A DNA stretch of 41,604 bases from Candidatus Moranbacteria bacterium RIFOXYA12_FULL_44_15 (GTDB lineage: Bacteria; Patescibacteriota; Minisyncoccia; Moranbacterales; UBA2206): positions 1-41,604 of the forward strand of contig MFSF01000011.1 in assembly GCA_001784815.1 (NCBI GenBank), read 5' to 3'. A program made the position numbers and the translations under genes. The notes beneath the pieces were generated by a model. The model was not told the origin of the DNA, ran no database searches, and saw nothing but the letters and a program-made list of their open reading frames with translations. This document shows, in pieces, positions 1 through 8,494 of this stretch (position 1 is the first letter of the stretch; each line of letters starts with the position of its first letter).

Positions 1-12
1 TACGTCGCGACA

Positions 13-34
13 TCTCTCCCGATTACGGGAGAGA
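13..34. repeat. CTCTCCCG palindrome, copy 1
   Basis: Perfect hairpin with 9-bp arms TCTCTCCCG / CGGGAGAGA and an ATTA loop. Related copies lie at 16638-16690, 20702-20740, 22881-23017 and 38809-38864. It is intergenic here, at the window edge. Confidence 0.8.
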
Positions 35-61
35 GGGATAAGGAGAGGAGGCTGAAATAAA

Positions 62-115
62 AAAATCCGCCTCCTTCCGAATCGCAAAGGATCTTGCGAA
101 GCGGAAGAAGGCGGG
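62..115 (-). terminator. Intrinsic terminator of the 128-562 gene
   Basis: On the minus strand a GC-rich stem (CCGCC..CTTCCG against CGGAAG..GGCGG) with a nested TCGCAA/TTGCGA hairpin is followed by a T-rich stretch. It sits just after the stop codon at 128. Confidence 0.7.
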
Positions 116-127
116 TAGCGAACAATG

Positions 128-562
128 TTAGAGAAATCGTTTCCGTTTGAAATGAATTTTATAACGGTTTCCACGATTGGAATTGGAATGGACGATCTCG
201 GTGATATACACTTTTTCCAAATCAAGCATGATTTGGGTGAGTCCAACGTCGCCAGTTGAATGACCAAATTCGATTTTTTCCGGTTCGACCAGACTTACGA
301 CAGGAATCCAGATAGGAATCAAGATGCCGATATCTCTTTTGAAGAAAATCGGATCGCCCGTGATTATTACACTAAGTTTTTCAGCAGATACTGGATAAAA
401 CCTATCAGGCACTTCGGACCAAAACCGGCAACTGTCATCCTCAATAATTTTCCTTGGCAGATCATCCCCAAAAACATAGGCTTTTTGAGGATCACTGTGA
501 TTCCATTGCTGTCTTATATCAAGAAACCTACTCTTTTCACTCTGGATGATTACGCCTTTCAT
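128..562 (-). CDS. Hypothetical protein, 144 aa
   Basis: I recognise no family. The product is mostly soluble and ends in a basic tail (KRKRFL). One hydrophobic stretch near residues 78-92 (IGILIPIWIPVV) looks more like a buried strand than a membrane helix. The ATG at 562 follows a run of eight Gs (AAGGGGGGGG) that could act as a ribosome binding site, with a TATATA about 30 bp further upstream. A terminator follows the stop. Start signal plus terminator make a real gene likely. It is divergent from the O-antigen ligase-like gene, with a 66-bp shared upstream region. Confidence 0.55.
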   Translation of the reverse strand: MKGVIIQSEKSRFLDIRQQWNHSDPQKAYVFGDDLPRKIIEDDSCRFWSEVPDRFYPVSAEKLSVIITGDPIFFKRDIGILIPIWIPVVSLVEPEKIEFGHSTGDVGLTQIMLDLEKVYITEIVHSNSNRGNRYKIHFKRKRFL

Positions 563-628
563 TGAAAACCCCCCCCTTAATCTGCGATAAGTTGTTTTAT
601 ATAGACATTCGCAATTGTAAATCTGACT

Positions 629-2404
629 ATGCTATCACAGTTACAACAATTTGTCAACTCCCTGAATAGACCGAAATATTATCTTTTGGCGGGTAACATT
701 CTTTTGGTCGCGGCGCTGATTATTCTCAGCAATCTGAAAATCGTCCCGTTGCGGACGGGGGATTTTGCTTTTTTCGCGGTGATTACGCTGGCTTTCGCGC
801 TGTATCGGCCGGGATGGGCGTTTTTGTTTTTTGTCGGAACCATTCCTTTGGAAAACATCAATCTGGCGCCGGAAAGTTTGGGTATCGCGATCCGGCCGTA
901 CCAATTCGTTGGCGCACTGGCGATCACGGCGCTTCTCATCAGATTTTTTTCCAAAAGATTATTCTTTAAGCCGGCAAAATTCAATTTGGCGGATTGGCTG
1001 GTGATCGTTTTGGTTGCGGCCGGATTTTTGAGCGCGTTTGCGGCAGTAGGGGCAAAAAATTTTTTGCCCCTACGCCTGGCGGTAATTTTCGCAAGCTTCG
1101 CGGCGCTGTATTTTTTAGCGCGAAATTATATCCAAACTCTGGATGATTTGAAAAAAGTCTTACCGTTCTTCTTGAGTTCCGGCGCGGTCGTAACTTTCTA
1201 TGGCATTTGGCAAAATTGGCGATTTACGCGCAACCTGCCGAATTTTGAAGTGATGCCCGGGAGGCCGAACTCTGTATTTAGCGAGCCTGATTGGTTAGGC
1301 ATGTATTTGGTTTTATTGATAAGCGTCGTTTATGTTTTGATTTATTATTATATCAAGCAGGTTCAATCGTCTCGATTGAACCGAATGTTTCTGGAAAAAC
1401 AAACTCATTCACAGTATCCAGACTCTTTAGACACTTTTACAAATAAGCAAGATTTTCCAGAACTGAGCGGCTCGGGCGAAACGCCCGAACCTGCCCTTGA
1501 CCAAATTTTGAATTTAAATCCCATTTACCATTTACCATTTACTAATTATTTCTCTGTGTTTGGCATATATGTTCTTTTAAATATTTTTTTGGTTCTTCTT
1601 GTCATTACCGTTAGCAGAAGTGCCTGGTTGGGGGCGTTCGCGGCAACTTTTATATTCTTGTTCGTAATATTCACTAATTTGAAATTCAGCCCGAAGGAAT
1701 GGCGCTGGAAAGAAACTTTTTATCTAAAGTTGAAGATATTGGCGTCTTTGTTAGTTGCTCTCGCGGCAGTTTATGTTTTTAATCTTACCGATTTCCAATT
1801 ATTCAATCGCGCCAAAAGCACCGGGACGGGTCTGCAAAAAATCACAGTAGCTTGTGAGCCGGATTGCAATGTAGAGACGAGGCAGTGCCTCGTCTCTACG
1901 GAAACGATAATAAGCAACATTTCCGAATTGGAGCAGTACGATTGCCGGCATATTAATTTAGAAGAAATAGAATCAGAAAAAGCGAAGAATAATATCATCG
2001 CGGAAATTTATCGCGAAGACCCGAATGTGAACATTCGCGGAGAAATTTACAGAAAGTCTTGGCAAGAAATAAAAAAGCACCCGATTATGGGAATCGGATG
2101 GGGGAGTATCGGCAGTGTCTTGGGACAAGACGAACGCGGCGCCACGTTCAATTCTTCCAATATTTTCCTGGAAACCTGGCTGGGAGCGGGAATCTTGGGT
2201 CTCGCATCTCTGTTGGCTTTATTTTCGTATATATTACTAAGCGCCATCAAAAACTATTTTTACGCCTGTGACCAAGAGGGCAAGGTTTTTCATTTGTTTA
2301 TAATTATTTCCTGGTTTGCTATAATTATCCCAAACCTCTTCAACGCCGGAATATTTCTGGGGTTTTTGTGGGTTTGGTTGGCAATCACACAAATTAAAGA
2401 ATAA
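629..2404 (+). CDS. O-antigen ligase / Wzy polymerase-like membrane protein
   Basis: The 591-aa protein has about ten hydrophobic segments. Its C-terminal motif HPIMGIGWGS...NSSNIFLETWLGAGILG matches the Wzy_C/O-antigen ligase family, which joins or polymerises undecaprenyl-linked glycans outside the membrane. Neighbouring glycosyltransferase and LCP genes fit surface polysaccharide assembly. The reading frame contains foreign-looking palindromes: residues about 140-149 (1046-1073), 244-289 (1357-1494), 298-305 (tandem CCATTTA) and 415-424 (1871-1899). All remain in frame, and they inflate the loops between membrane segments. No clear SD precedes ATG 629. Ligase versus polymerase cannot be decided from sequence alone. 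Confidence 0.8.
   Translation: MLSQLQQFVNSLNRPKYYLLAGNILLVAALIILSNLKIVPLRTGDFAFFAVITLAFALYRPGWAFLFFVGTIPLENINLAPESLGIAIRPYQFVGALAITALLIRFFSKRLFFKPAKFNLADWLVIVLVAAGFLSAFAAVGAKNFLPLRLAVIFASFAALYFLARNYIQTLDDLKKVLPFFLSSGAVVTFYGIWQNWRFTRNLPNFEVMPGRPNSVFSEPDWLGMYLVLLISVVYVLIYYYIKQVQSSRLNRMFLEKQTHSQYPDSLDTFTNKQDFPELSGSGETPEPALDQILNLNPIYHLPFTNYFSVFGIYVLLNIFLVLLVITVSRSAWLGAFAATFIFLFVIFTNLKFSPKEWRWKETFYLKLKILASLLVALAAVYVFNLTDFQLFNRAKSTGTGLQKITVACEPDCNVETRQCLVSTETIISNISELEQYDCRHINLEEIESEKAKNNIIAEIYREDPNVNIRGEIYRKSWQEIKKHPIMGIGWGSIGSVLGQDERGATFNSSNIFLETWLGAGILGLASLLALFSYILLSAIKNYFYACDQEGKVFHLFIIISWFAIIIPNLFNAGIFLGFLWVWLAITQIKE
1046..1073. repeat. 28-bp perfect palindrome inside the O-antigen ligase-like gene
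   Basis: Arms GTAGGGGCAAAAAA / TTTTTTGCCCCTAC are perfectly complementary. The segment is read in frame as part of VGAKNFLPLR. It looks like a mobile palindrome fixed inside a coding region. Confidence 0.8.
1357..1494. repeat. Two-hairpin GGTTC element, copy 1 (138 bp, intragenic)
   Basis: The ends are GCAGGTTC and GAACCTGC. The left hairpin is GGTTCAATCG-TCT-CGATTGAACC (1360-1382). The right hairpin is GGCTCGGGCG-AAA-CGCCCGAACC (1469-1491), with one mismatch. Between them TTCTGGAAAA (1389-1398) pairs with TTTTCCAGAA (1453-1462). The same architecture recurs at 12301-12437 and, diverged, at 38899-38985. It encodes about 46 in-frame residues of the ligase-like protein. Confidence 0.85.
1521..1541 (+). 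repeat. Tandem CCATTTA x3
   Basis: Three exact 7-bp units total 21 bp, so frame is kept. The words resemble the AATTACCA-type insertions in priA and the WecG gene. Confidence 0.75.
1871..1899. repeat. GTAGAGACG palindrome, copy 1
   Basis: Arms GTAGAGACGAGGCA / TGCCTCGTCTCTAC are perfectly complementary around one central G. It is read in frame in the O-antigen ligase-like gene. Two relatives lie in the dus gene (33354-33381 and 33850-33877). Confidence 0.85.
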
Positions 2405-2412
2405 AAAAAGCT

Positions 2413-3573
2413 ATGTCAACTATCGGCATCGACATAAGACTTATTGGCAAAAAGCAGACCGGCAGTGAAGCGGTATTTTTTAATTTGGTAAAGAACTTGG
2501 TGGTTATTGACAAAAACAGCGATTATAAATTATTCACCGATATTACCAGCCTGGAAACTCTGGAAAAGATTAAAAAAGATCTGGGAATAACGGATAAGCG
2601 CAATTTTGAAATTATTTCACTCGCAACAAGAAACAAATTCTTCTGGAATTTTTGGACCTTGCCGAGGTATTTGCGAAGAAGACCGACGGATATGTATCTC
2701 ACGCAATACATAACCCCTTGGTTCGTTCCGCGATCCGTGAAAATTATTACGATCATCCACGACATTTCTTTCAAAGTTTTTCCCGAGTTTATCAAAAAAA
2801 GCGATTTGTTTTTTCTTAATTGGCTGATTCCAATCAGTCTCAAACGGGCGGATAAAATTATCGGGGTGTCGAAGTTTACGAAAGACGAAATAATCAAGCG
2901 CTATGAGATCAGCGAGAACAAAGTCGATTTTGTCCATAACGCGGTCTCAGACGATTTTTTGGCGCAAGATATTTCAGCAGAAAAAATAAAAAGCGTAAGA
3001 GAAAAATATAATTTGCCGGAAAAATATATTCTGTACATCGGCACGCTTCAGCCGCGAAAAAATCTTCCGACTTTAATCGAAGCATTTTCTTTCCTAACAT
3101 CGAATGTTAGGAAAGTTGGTCTGGTAATTGCCGGCGGGAAAGGACATAATTATGATATCCGAATTGACGAGACCGTAGAAAAATACGGCTTAGCCAGGGA
3201 TGTCATTATGCCGGGATTCATCGATGAAGATGATAAAGCGGCGCTTATCGCCGGAGCGGAAACTTTTTGCTTTCCATCGCTTTATGAAGGCTTTGGCATT
3301 CCAATCCTCGAAGCAATGGCCGTCGGGACTCCGGTGATCGCGTCAAACATCGCTCCGCACAAGGAAATAGCCGGGAACGCGGCAGTACTTTTTGATCCCG
3401 GCGACGCGACGGAACTGGCGGGAAAAATTTCCGAAGTTTTGGACAATAATGAGCTGCGGGAAAAATTGATCCGAGCGGGAATGTCTCAAACGAAGAAATT
3501 TTTTTGGAAAAAAACTGCCAAAAAAATGCTGCGTATTTTCAACGGTATCGCGATTGACAAAGAAAACAATTGA
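2413..3573 (+). CDS. GT4-family glycosyltransferase
   Basis: The 386-aa protein has the GT-B fold signatures of family 4: an N-terminal domain starting IGIDIRLIG, a nucleotide-sugar domain with GTLQPRKNLPTLIEAF, then CFPSLYEGFGIPILEAMAVG, which carries the E-x7-E pair. It probably transfers a sugar (mannosyl-like donors are common in the family) to a lipid-linked glycan in the cytoplasm. The start lies 8 bp after the ligase-like gene, so the two are probably co-transcribed. A short palindrome at 3090-3114 adds residues about 227-234 (LTSNVRKV) between two conserved segments. Substrate is unknown. Confidence 0.85.
   Translation: MSTIGIDIRLIGKKQTGSEAVFFNLVKNLVVIDKNSDYKLFTDITSLETLEKIKKDLGITDKRNFEIISLATRNKFFWNFWTLPRYLRRRPTDMYLTQYITPWFVPRSVKIITIIHDISFKVFPEFIKKSDLFFLNWLIPISLKRADKIIGVSKFTKDEIIKRYEISENKVDFVHNAVSDDFLAQDISAEKIKSVREKYNLPEKYILYIGTLQPRKNLPTLIEAFSFLTSNVRKVGLVIAGGKGHNYDIRIDETVEKYGLARDVIMPGFIDEDDKAALIAGAETFCFPSLYEGFGIPILEAMAVGTPVIASNIAPHKEIAGNAAVLFDPGDATELAGKISEVLDNNELREKLIRAGMSQTKKFFWKKTAKKMLRIFNGIAIDKENN
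3090..3114. repeat. Intragenic palindrome in the GT4 gene
   Basis: Perfect 11-bp arms TTTCCTAACAT / ATGTTAGGAAA surround a CGA loop. It is in frame and sits between the conserved segment PTLIEAF and the strand VIAGG. Confidence 0.75.
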
Positions 3574-3581
3574 AGTAAAAT
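3554..3581 (+). promoter_or_regulatory. Sigma70-type promoter of the LCP gene
   Basis: TTGACA (3554-3559), a 16-bp spacer and TAAAAT (3576-3581) overlap the end of the GT4 gene. The predicted leader of about 80 nt carries hairpin GCCAAAC-CTTGC-GTTTGGC (3591-3609). Confidence 0.6.
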
Positions 3582-3666
3582 AGAGACATTGCCAAACCTT
3601 GCGTTTGGCGGTGTTTGTTGGATAATATTTAAAAAATAACATTCTCTTTATCTTAAAGGCAAAGAG

Positions 3667-4893
3667 ATGAAACAAATGGCTTATTTTGAAAAGAGTTTTA
3701 ATAAAACTCAAAACAGCGGAGCGAACGCCAAGAACCGCTTCTATAAAAAGAAGTGGTTTAAGATCGCGATTATAATTGTTGCCGTCCTGGCGATAAGTGG
3801 AGGAGTTTTCGCCTGGAAGACCGGCAGCGTGCTCCAAAAAATTTCCGGAGGCGGACTTTTTCAAAGCTTGGTTCACGCCATCCCGGGAGTGGAGGATAAG
3901 CTTAGAGGAGAAGACGAGGGAAGGGTAAACGTGCTCATTTTAGGAATGAGGGGTGATAACTTGCCCGGCGGCGGACTTCTGGCTGACACCATCATTGTCG
4001 CCAGCGTCAAACTGGCGGAGAATCCGACCGAAAGCAAAGTTTCCATGATCTCCATTCCCAGAGATTTGTACGTAACCGTTCCGGGAACCCAAGACAAACA
4101 GAAAATAAACGCCGTGCATCATTACGGCGAAGAGAAAGGAAAAGGACAAGGACTGGAGGATATGAAAACGATTGTCTCTGAAATAACGGGATTGCCTATC
4201 TACTATGCCGCCAGCATTAATTTTTCCGGCTTCAAGCAACTGATCAACGCTATCGGAGGAATAGAAATAACTTTGGATAAAGCTTTCGAAGAACCTTTGC
4301 AATTCAACGAACCCCACGTTTGCGACAGCAGTGTTTTCACCGTTCCGACCGGAGAGTATGAATACAAAAAACACACCACTCGGACCGGAAAAGTCAAAAT
4401 CGTCGCCCAATATCCTCTTTGCACCAATCCCAACACTGAATGCGGGGGCGATTTCAAACTGCCGGCTGGCCAGCAGACGCTTAATGGCGACCAGGCGCTT
4501 TGCTACGCCCGATCCCGCGTAACCACCAGTGATTTCGAAAGAGCCAAACGGCAACAAATAATAATCCAGCTGGTCAAAGACAAAATGCTCAGCGCCGGTA
4601 CGCTGGCGGATTTTTCTAAGCTTAACGGGGTGCTGGACAGCTTGGGCGACAATGTACGCACTGATATGCAAATATGGGAAATGGAAGAATTTTACAAGCT
4701 ATACAAAGACGTGCCTAATCCTAAAATCTATCAAAGAGTGTTAGAAGACAGCGAAGAAGGATTTCTATATTATCCCGGCGAATCCGCGGCTGGATACATT
4801 TTGCTTCCCCGCGGCGACAATTACGACCGGATCCGCGAAATGGCAAAAAACATTTTTGATTTGCCGGCGCAATCCGATATAAAACCCAAATAG
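3667..4893 (+). CDS. LytR-CpsA-Psr (LCP) family phosphotransferase
   Basis: The 408-aa protein has a cytoplasmic basic N-terminus, one membrane helix (residues about 32-50) and an extracellular LCP domain. Family signatures are visible: NVLILGMRGD, DTIIVASV, SIPRDLYVTVPG and YARSRVTTSDFERAKRQQ, with the conserved Arg and Asp residues that bind the polyprenyl pyrophosphate. LCP enzymes move undecaprenyl-linked polymers onto the wall, which suits the upstream ligase and glycosyltransferase genes. A cysteine-containing insertion (HVCDSS, LCTNPNTECGG) lies mid-domain and may form disulfides outside the membrane. It has its own promoter; CtpA follows 8 bp downstream. Confidence 0.9.
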   Translation: MKQMAYFEKSFNKTQNSGANAKNRFYKKKWFKIAIIIVAVLAISGGVFAWKTGSVLQKISGGGLFQSLVHAIPGVEDKLRGEDEGRVNVLILGMRGDNLPGGGLLADTIIVASVKLAENPTESKVSMISIPRDLYVTVPGTQDKQKINAVHHYGEEKGKGQGLEDMKTIVSEITGLPIYYAASINFSGFKQLINAIGGIEITLDKAFEEPLQFNEPHVCDSSVFTVPTGEYEYKKHTTRTGKVKIVAQYPLCTNPNTECGGDFKLPAGQQTLNGDQALCYARSRVTTSDFERAKRQQIIIQLVKDKMLSAGTLADFSKLNGVLDSLGDNVRTDMQIWEMEEFYKLYKDVPNPKIYQRVLEDSEEGFLYYPGESAAGYILLPRGDNYDRIREMAKNIFDLPAQSDIKPK

Positions 4894-4900
4894 CCAACGG

Positions 4901-6220
4901 ATGCTTATGGATGAAAATGATTTTAAAAATCTGGATGGCGCGGAGCCTCTTAAATATAGTTTGGAAAAAAACCGGAGAATCTTTAAGAAGTCTCTGATTG
5001 TTTTTGTGTTTATTTTTTTCGTTCTCGGCGCGTTCTTTTTAGGCCGTGATATGGGAAAAAACAGCGCCCTTGTCGAAAAGCAAAAAGAAATAAACATTCC
5101 CCTGAGCCGATCTGTCGTTGAAAACAGCTTGCCCCCAGAGAACCTGAACGTCGATTTCTCGCTTTTTTGGAAAGTCTGGGAGATAGTTAAGGAGAAACAT
5201 ATCGGAAAAGCCGATCTCAACGCGCAAGAGTTGGTTTATGGCGCCATAAAGGGTATGCTCAAGGCTACCGGCGACCCCTACACTTCTTTTTTCGACCCCA
5301 AGGAAAGCAAATCATTCAGTGAAGACTTAGAGGGCAGTTTCGAAGGGATCGGAGCGGAATTGGGAATCAAGGACAACATTTTAACAGTCATCGCTCCATT
5401 GGAAGACTCGCCGGCTCAACGCGCCGGATTGCGTGCGGGAGACAAAATTTTGAAAGTCGGCGACCAGATCGTGGCTGATATGACCATCGATGAAGCGGTG
5501 GATATTATCCGGGGGAAAAGCGGAACAGAAGTGAAACTTACAATTTTGCAAACCGGCGCGGAAGAAACCAAAGAAGTGACGATAGTCCGCGGCAAAATTG
5601 AAATTAAAAGCGTCAAACTGGAGTTCAAAGAAAATGATATCGCTTACGTGAAACTGACCAAGTTCGGAGAAACCACTTCTGAAGAATTCGACCAGACCGT
5701 CAACCAAATAGTTTCCAAAAACGCCAAAGGCATAATTTTAGATCTTCGCAATAATCCCGGCGGACTGCTTGACCAGTCGGTGGAAATCGCCAGCCGCATG
5801 ATTCCTCGAGGAAAGGTGGTCGTGACGGAAGAAGATAGCGCCGGCAAAAAAGAAAGTCTGCGCACCATCGGCGGAGACCGGCTGAGCGCGCTTCCGATGG
5901 CAGTCCTTATCAACGAAGGCAGCGCCAGCGCTTCGGAAATTCTGGCGGGCGCTTTGCGGGACAACCAAGGCATCGCCCTTATCGGTAAAAAATCATTCGG
6001 TAAAGGTTCGGTTCAGGAGCTCAAGACTCTTCCCGGCGGATCCAGCGTGAAAATAACCGTCGCCAAATGGCTCACTCCCAACGGCGATTATATCATGGAT
6101 AAAGGTATCAATCCCGATGTCGAAGTTGATTTGACTCTGGATGATTTCAACAACAACCGCGATCCGCAGCTGGATAAGGCGATGGAGGTGATAAGGGAGA
6201 AAGTCAGAACCACTGATTAG
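4901..6220 (+). CDS. S41 carboxy-terminal processing protease (CtpA-like)
   Basis: The 439-aa protein has a membrane anchor (residues about 31-47), a PDZ domain (FEGIGAELGI...AGLRAGDKIL) and an S41 serine protease domain. The segments ILDLRNNPGG and NEGSASASE carry the nucleophile (about Ser343), and KSFGKGS the catalytic Lys (about Lys368), so the Ser-Lys dyad looks intact. It would trim or degrade extracytoplasmic proteins. The ATG at 4901 has a second in-frame ATG at 4907; neither has a good SD. No palindrome insertions are present. Confidence 0.92.
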   Translation: MLMDENDFKNLDGAEPLKYSLEKNRRIFKKSLIVFVFIFFVLGAFFLGRDMGKNSALVEKQKEINIPLSRSVVENSLPPENLNVDFSLFWKVWEIVKEKHIGKADLNAQELVYGAIKGMLKATGDPYTSFFDPKESKSFSEDLEGSFEGIGAELGIKDNILTVIAPLEDSPAQRAGLRAGDKILKVGDQIVADMTIDEAVDIIRGKSGTEVKLTILQTGAEETKEVTIVRGKIEIKSVKLEFKENDIAYVKLTKFGETTSEEFDQTVNQIVSKNAKGIILDLRNNPGGLLDQSVEIASRMIPRGKVVVTEEDSAGKKESLRTIGGDRLSALPMAVLINEGSASASEILAGALRDNQGIALIGKKSFGKGSVQELKTLPGGSSVKITVAKWLTPNGDYIMDKGINPDVEVDLTLDDFNNNRDPQLDKAMEVIREKVRTTD

Positions 6221-6258
6221 CACATGATTATACTGATTACACGTGAATTAAAAATTCT

Positions 6259-6699
6259 ATGAAAATAATTCTTCTTCAAAACATCAATTCCCTCGGAAAA
6301 GCAGGCGATGTCAAAGACGTTTCCGAGGGCTATGCCCGTAATTTTTTGCTGCCCAAAAAATTGGCGGCAGTCGCGACGGAAGAGGCTATAAGAGAAACTG
6401 AAGCGAAAAAATCCGCTGAAAAAGCGATAGAAAATACCCAGTTGGAAAAACTGCGGCAATTGGCAAAAAAGCTGAAAGACCATAAAATCATCCTAAAATC
6501 ACGCGCGAAAGGCAAGAAATTGTTCGGATCAATTACTGTCAAAAACATCATCGCGGAAATGGAAAAAGCGGATTTGGCAGTTTCGGAAAAAAGTATTATA
6601 ATCAAAGAGGCGATCAAAAAGACTGGCGAATATGAAATCAAAATTGTCCTGGCGCCGGGAATCGAGACAAAAATAAAATTGGAAGTAACGGGGGAATAG
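6259..6699 (+). CDS. rplI: 50S ribosomal protein L9
   Basis: The 146-aa protein starts MKIILLQNINSLGKAGD and has the L9 signature KDVSEGYARNFLLPKKLA, the long connecting helix, and the C-terminal domain with LFGSIT. Length is normal for L9. The gene stands alone between ctpA and pyrG rather than beside rpsR or rpsF. A TATACT box lies about 30 bp upstream of the start. Confidence 0.96.
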   Translation: MKIILLQNINSLGKAGDVKDVSEGYARNFLLPKKLAAVATEEAIRETEAKKSAEKAIENTQLEKLRQLAKKLKDHKIILKSRAKGKKLFGSITVKNIIAEMEKADLAVSEKSIIIKEAIKKTGEYEIKIVLAPGIETKIKLEVTGE

Positions 6700-6765
6700 C
6701 GAAACAGATCTTGAAAATAATAATTTTTAAAGTCGCGGGGGAAGCGGCTTTTTGTCTTTAAAACC

Positions 6766-8406
6766 ATGAAAAACCGAAAGTACATCTTCGTCGTCGGGGG
6801 AGTGATGAGCGGAGTGGGAAAGGGAATAACCACGTCTTCAATCGGAACAATTCTCAAAGCGCGGGGGTTCAATATAACCGCACTGAAAATCGATCCCTAT
6901 ATTAACGTAGACGCGGGCACGATGAATCCCACGGAACACGGAGAAACTTTCGTCTTGGACTCAGGATTGGAGTGCGACCAGGATATGGGCAACTATGAAA
7001 GATTTATGAACATCACCCTGCCCTCGGAAAATTATATGACCACCGGCTCGGTCTATGAAACAGTCATTCATGACGAAAGGAACTTGAAATATAATGGGCG
7101 TTGTGTCCAAGTCGTTCCCCATATTCCGCTGGAGGTTATAAGCAGAATAGAAAAAGCTTCCGCCAAAGCCAAATCAGACATAACCATCATAGAAATCGGG
7201 GGAACGGTCGGAGAATACGAAAACATTCTTTTTTTGGAAGCCGTCCGGCTTATGAAACTCAAAAATCCGGAAGATGTGATTTCGGTGATGGTAAGCTATT
7301 TGCCGATTCCATCCAAAGTCGGTGAGATGAAAACCAAACCCACCCAGCACGCCGTCAGGACCTTGAACGGTACCGGCATTCAGCCTGATTTTATTGTCGC
7401 TCGAAGCGAAACATATCTCGACAAAAAACGCAAAGAAAAGATCGCTCTTTTTTGCAATGTGCCGGAAAGATACGTTATCAGCGCGCCGGACGTGGACAGC
7501 GTTTACGAAGTGCCCATCAATTTCGAAAGGGACGACTTGAGCCGCCTGATCCTCAAAAAACTGAATTTATCTTACAAAAAAACCGACTTGTCGAATTGGT
7601 ATGATTTGGCGGAAAGGATCAAAAATCCGAAAGGCAAAGTGAAAATCGGAGTGGTGGGAAAGTATTTCGGCACCGGAGATTTCGTTTTGTCAGACGCTTA
7701 CATCTCAGTCCTGGAAGCCATCAAGCATGCGTCCTACAAGTTGGAGCTCAAGCCGGAGATTGGCTGGATCAACAGCGAAGTTTTTGAGAAGGAACCGGAC
7801 AAACTTGAAGAACTGCGAAAGTATGATGGGGTAATTGTTCCGGGCGGATTCGGCTCAAGGGGAATCGAAGGAAAAATAAAAGCCATCCGATTTTTGCGGG
7901 AAAATAAAATTCCGTTTTTCGGTTTATGCTATGGAATGCAATTGGCCGTCATTGAATTTGCCAGAAACGTTCTTGGAATGAAGGATGCCAACACGACGGA
8001 AATCAACCGGGACACGGCGTATCCCGTTATCGACATTATGCCGGAACAAAAGAAAAATTTGGAAGACTCCAACTATGGCGCCACTATGCGCCTCGGCGCC
8101 TATCCCGCCAGCCTTAAAAAAGGAACGGTTGCGTTTGACGCGTATAAAAAACCAAAGATTTCCGAACGCCATCGCCATCGCTGGGAAGTCAACCCGGAAT
8201 ATATTTCTAAGTTGGAAAAGGGCGGCTTGGTTTTTTCCGGCATTTCACCGGACAGAAAACTGATGGAAATCACCGAATTACCGCGATCTATCCACCCGTT
8301 TTTCCTCGGCACCCAATTCCATCCCGAACTAAAATCTTCACCCATCAATTCACACCCGCTGTTTTTGGAATTTATTAAAGTCGCAAAATCGCTAAAGCAG
8401 AGCTAA
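6766..8406 (+). CDS. pyrG: CTP synthase
   Basis: The 546-aa protein converts UTP to CTP with glutamine and ATP. The synthetase domain starts FVVGGVMSGVGKGIT and contains DPYINVDAGTMNPTEHGE. The amidotransferase domain has GFGSRGIEGK, the nucleophile elbow FGLCYGMQ and a terminal GTQFHPE, so the Cys-His-Glu triad is present. The last residues (SLKQS) and the stop codon come from the palindromic element at 8389-8494. It is convergent with rpmA. Confidence 0.97.
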   Translation: MKNRKYIFVVGGVMSGVGKGITTSSIGTILKARGFNITALKIDPYINVDAGTMNPTEHGETFVLDSGLECDQDMGNYERFMNITLPSENYMTTGSVYETVIHDERNLKYNGRCVQVVPHIPLEVISRIEKASAKAKSDITIIEIGGTVGEYENILFLEAVRLMKLKNPEDVISVMVSYLPIPSKVGEMKTKPTQHAVRTLNGTGIQPDFIVARSETYLDKKRKEKIALFCNVPERYVISAPDVDSVYEVPINFERDDLSRLILKKLNLSYKKTDLSNWYDLAERIKNPKGKVKIGVVGKYFGTGDFVLSDAYISVLEAIKHASYKLELKPEIGWINSEVFEKEPDKLEELRKYDGVIVPGGFGSRGIEGKIKAIRFLRENKIPFFGLCYGMQLAVIEFARNVLGMKDANTTEINRDTAYPVIDIMPEQKKNLEDSNYGATMRLGAYPASLKKGTVAFDAYKKPKISERHRHRWEVNPEYISKLEKGGLVFSGISPDRKLMEITELPRSIHPFFLGTQFHPELKSSPINSHPLFLEFIKVAKSLKQS

Positions 8407-8494
8407 TGTTAGCTAATAAGAGCGAATAATAAAAAGCGGACTTATTTAGCAAGTTCGCTTTTATTCGCTATAATTCGTTCTTCTTTCGCGAGTT
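8389..8494. repeat. ~106-bp inverted-repeat-ended element between pyrG and rpmA
   Basis: It begins TCGCTAAAGCAGAGCTAAT and ends CTTTCGCGAGTTA, giving inverted ends TCGCTAAAG / CTTTCGCGA with one mismatch. It contains the bidirectional terminator. The left end supplies the pyrG stop (TAA of GCTAAT) and the right end the rpmA stop (TTA on the plus strand). A relative lies at 35561-35655. Confidence 0.7.
8432..8462. terminator. Bidirectional terminator between pyrG and rpmA
   Basis: Stem AAAAGCGGACTT / AAGTTCGCTTTT (12 pairs, one G-T) with a 7-nt loop. A-rich and T-rich flanks serve both convergent genes. Confidence 0.8.

Noticed and set aside
3940-4671. 243-aa open frame antisense to the LCP gene
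   Set aside because: It is a shadow of the LCP gene's codon pattern, without its own start signal or family similarity.
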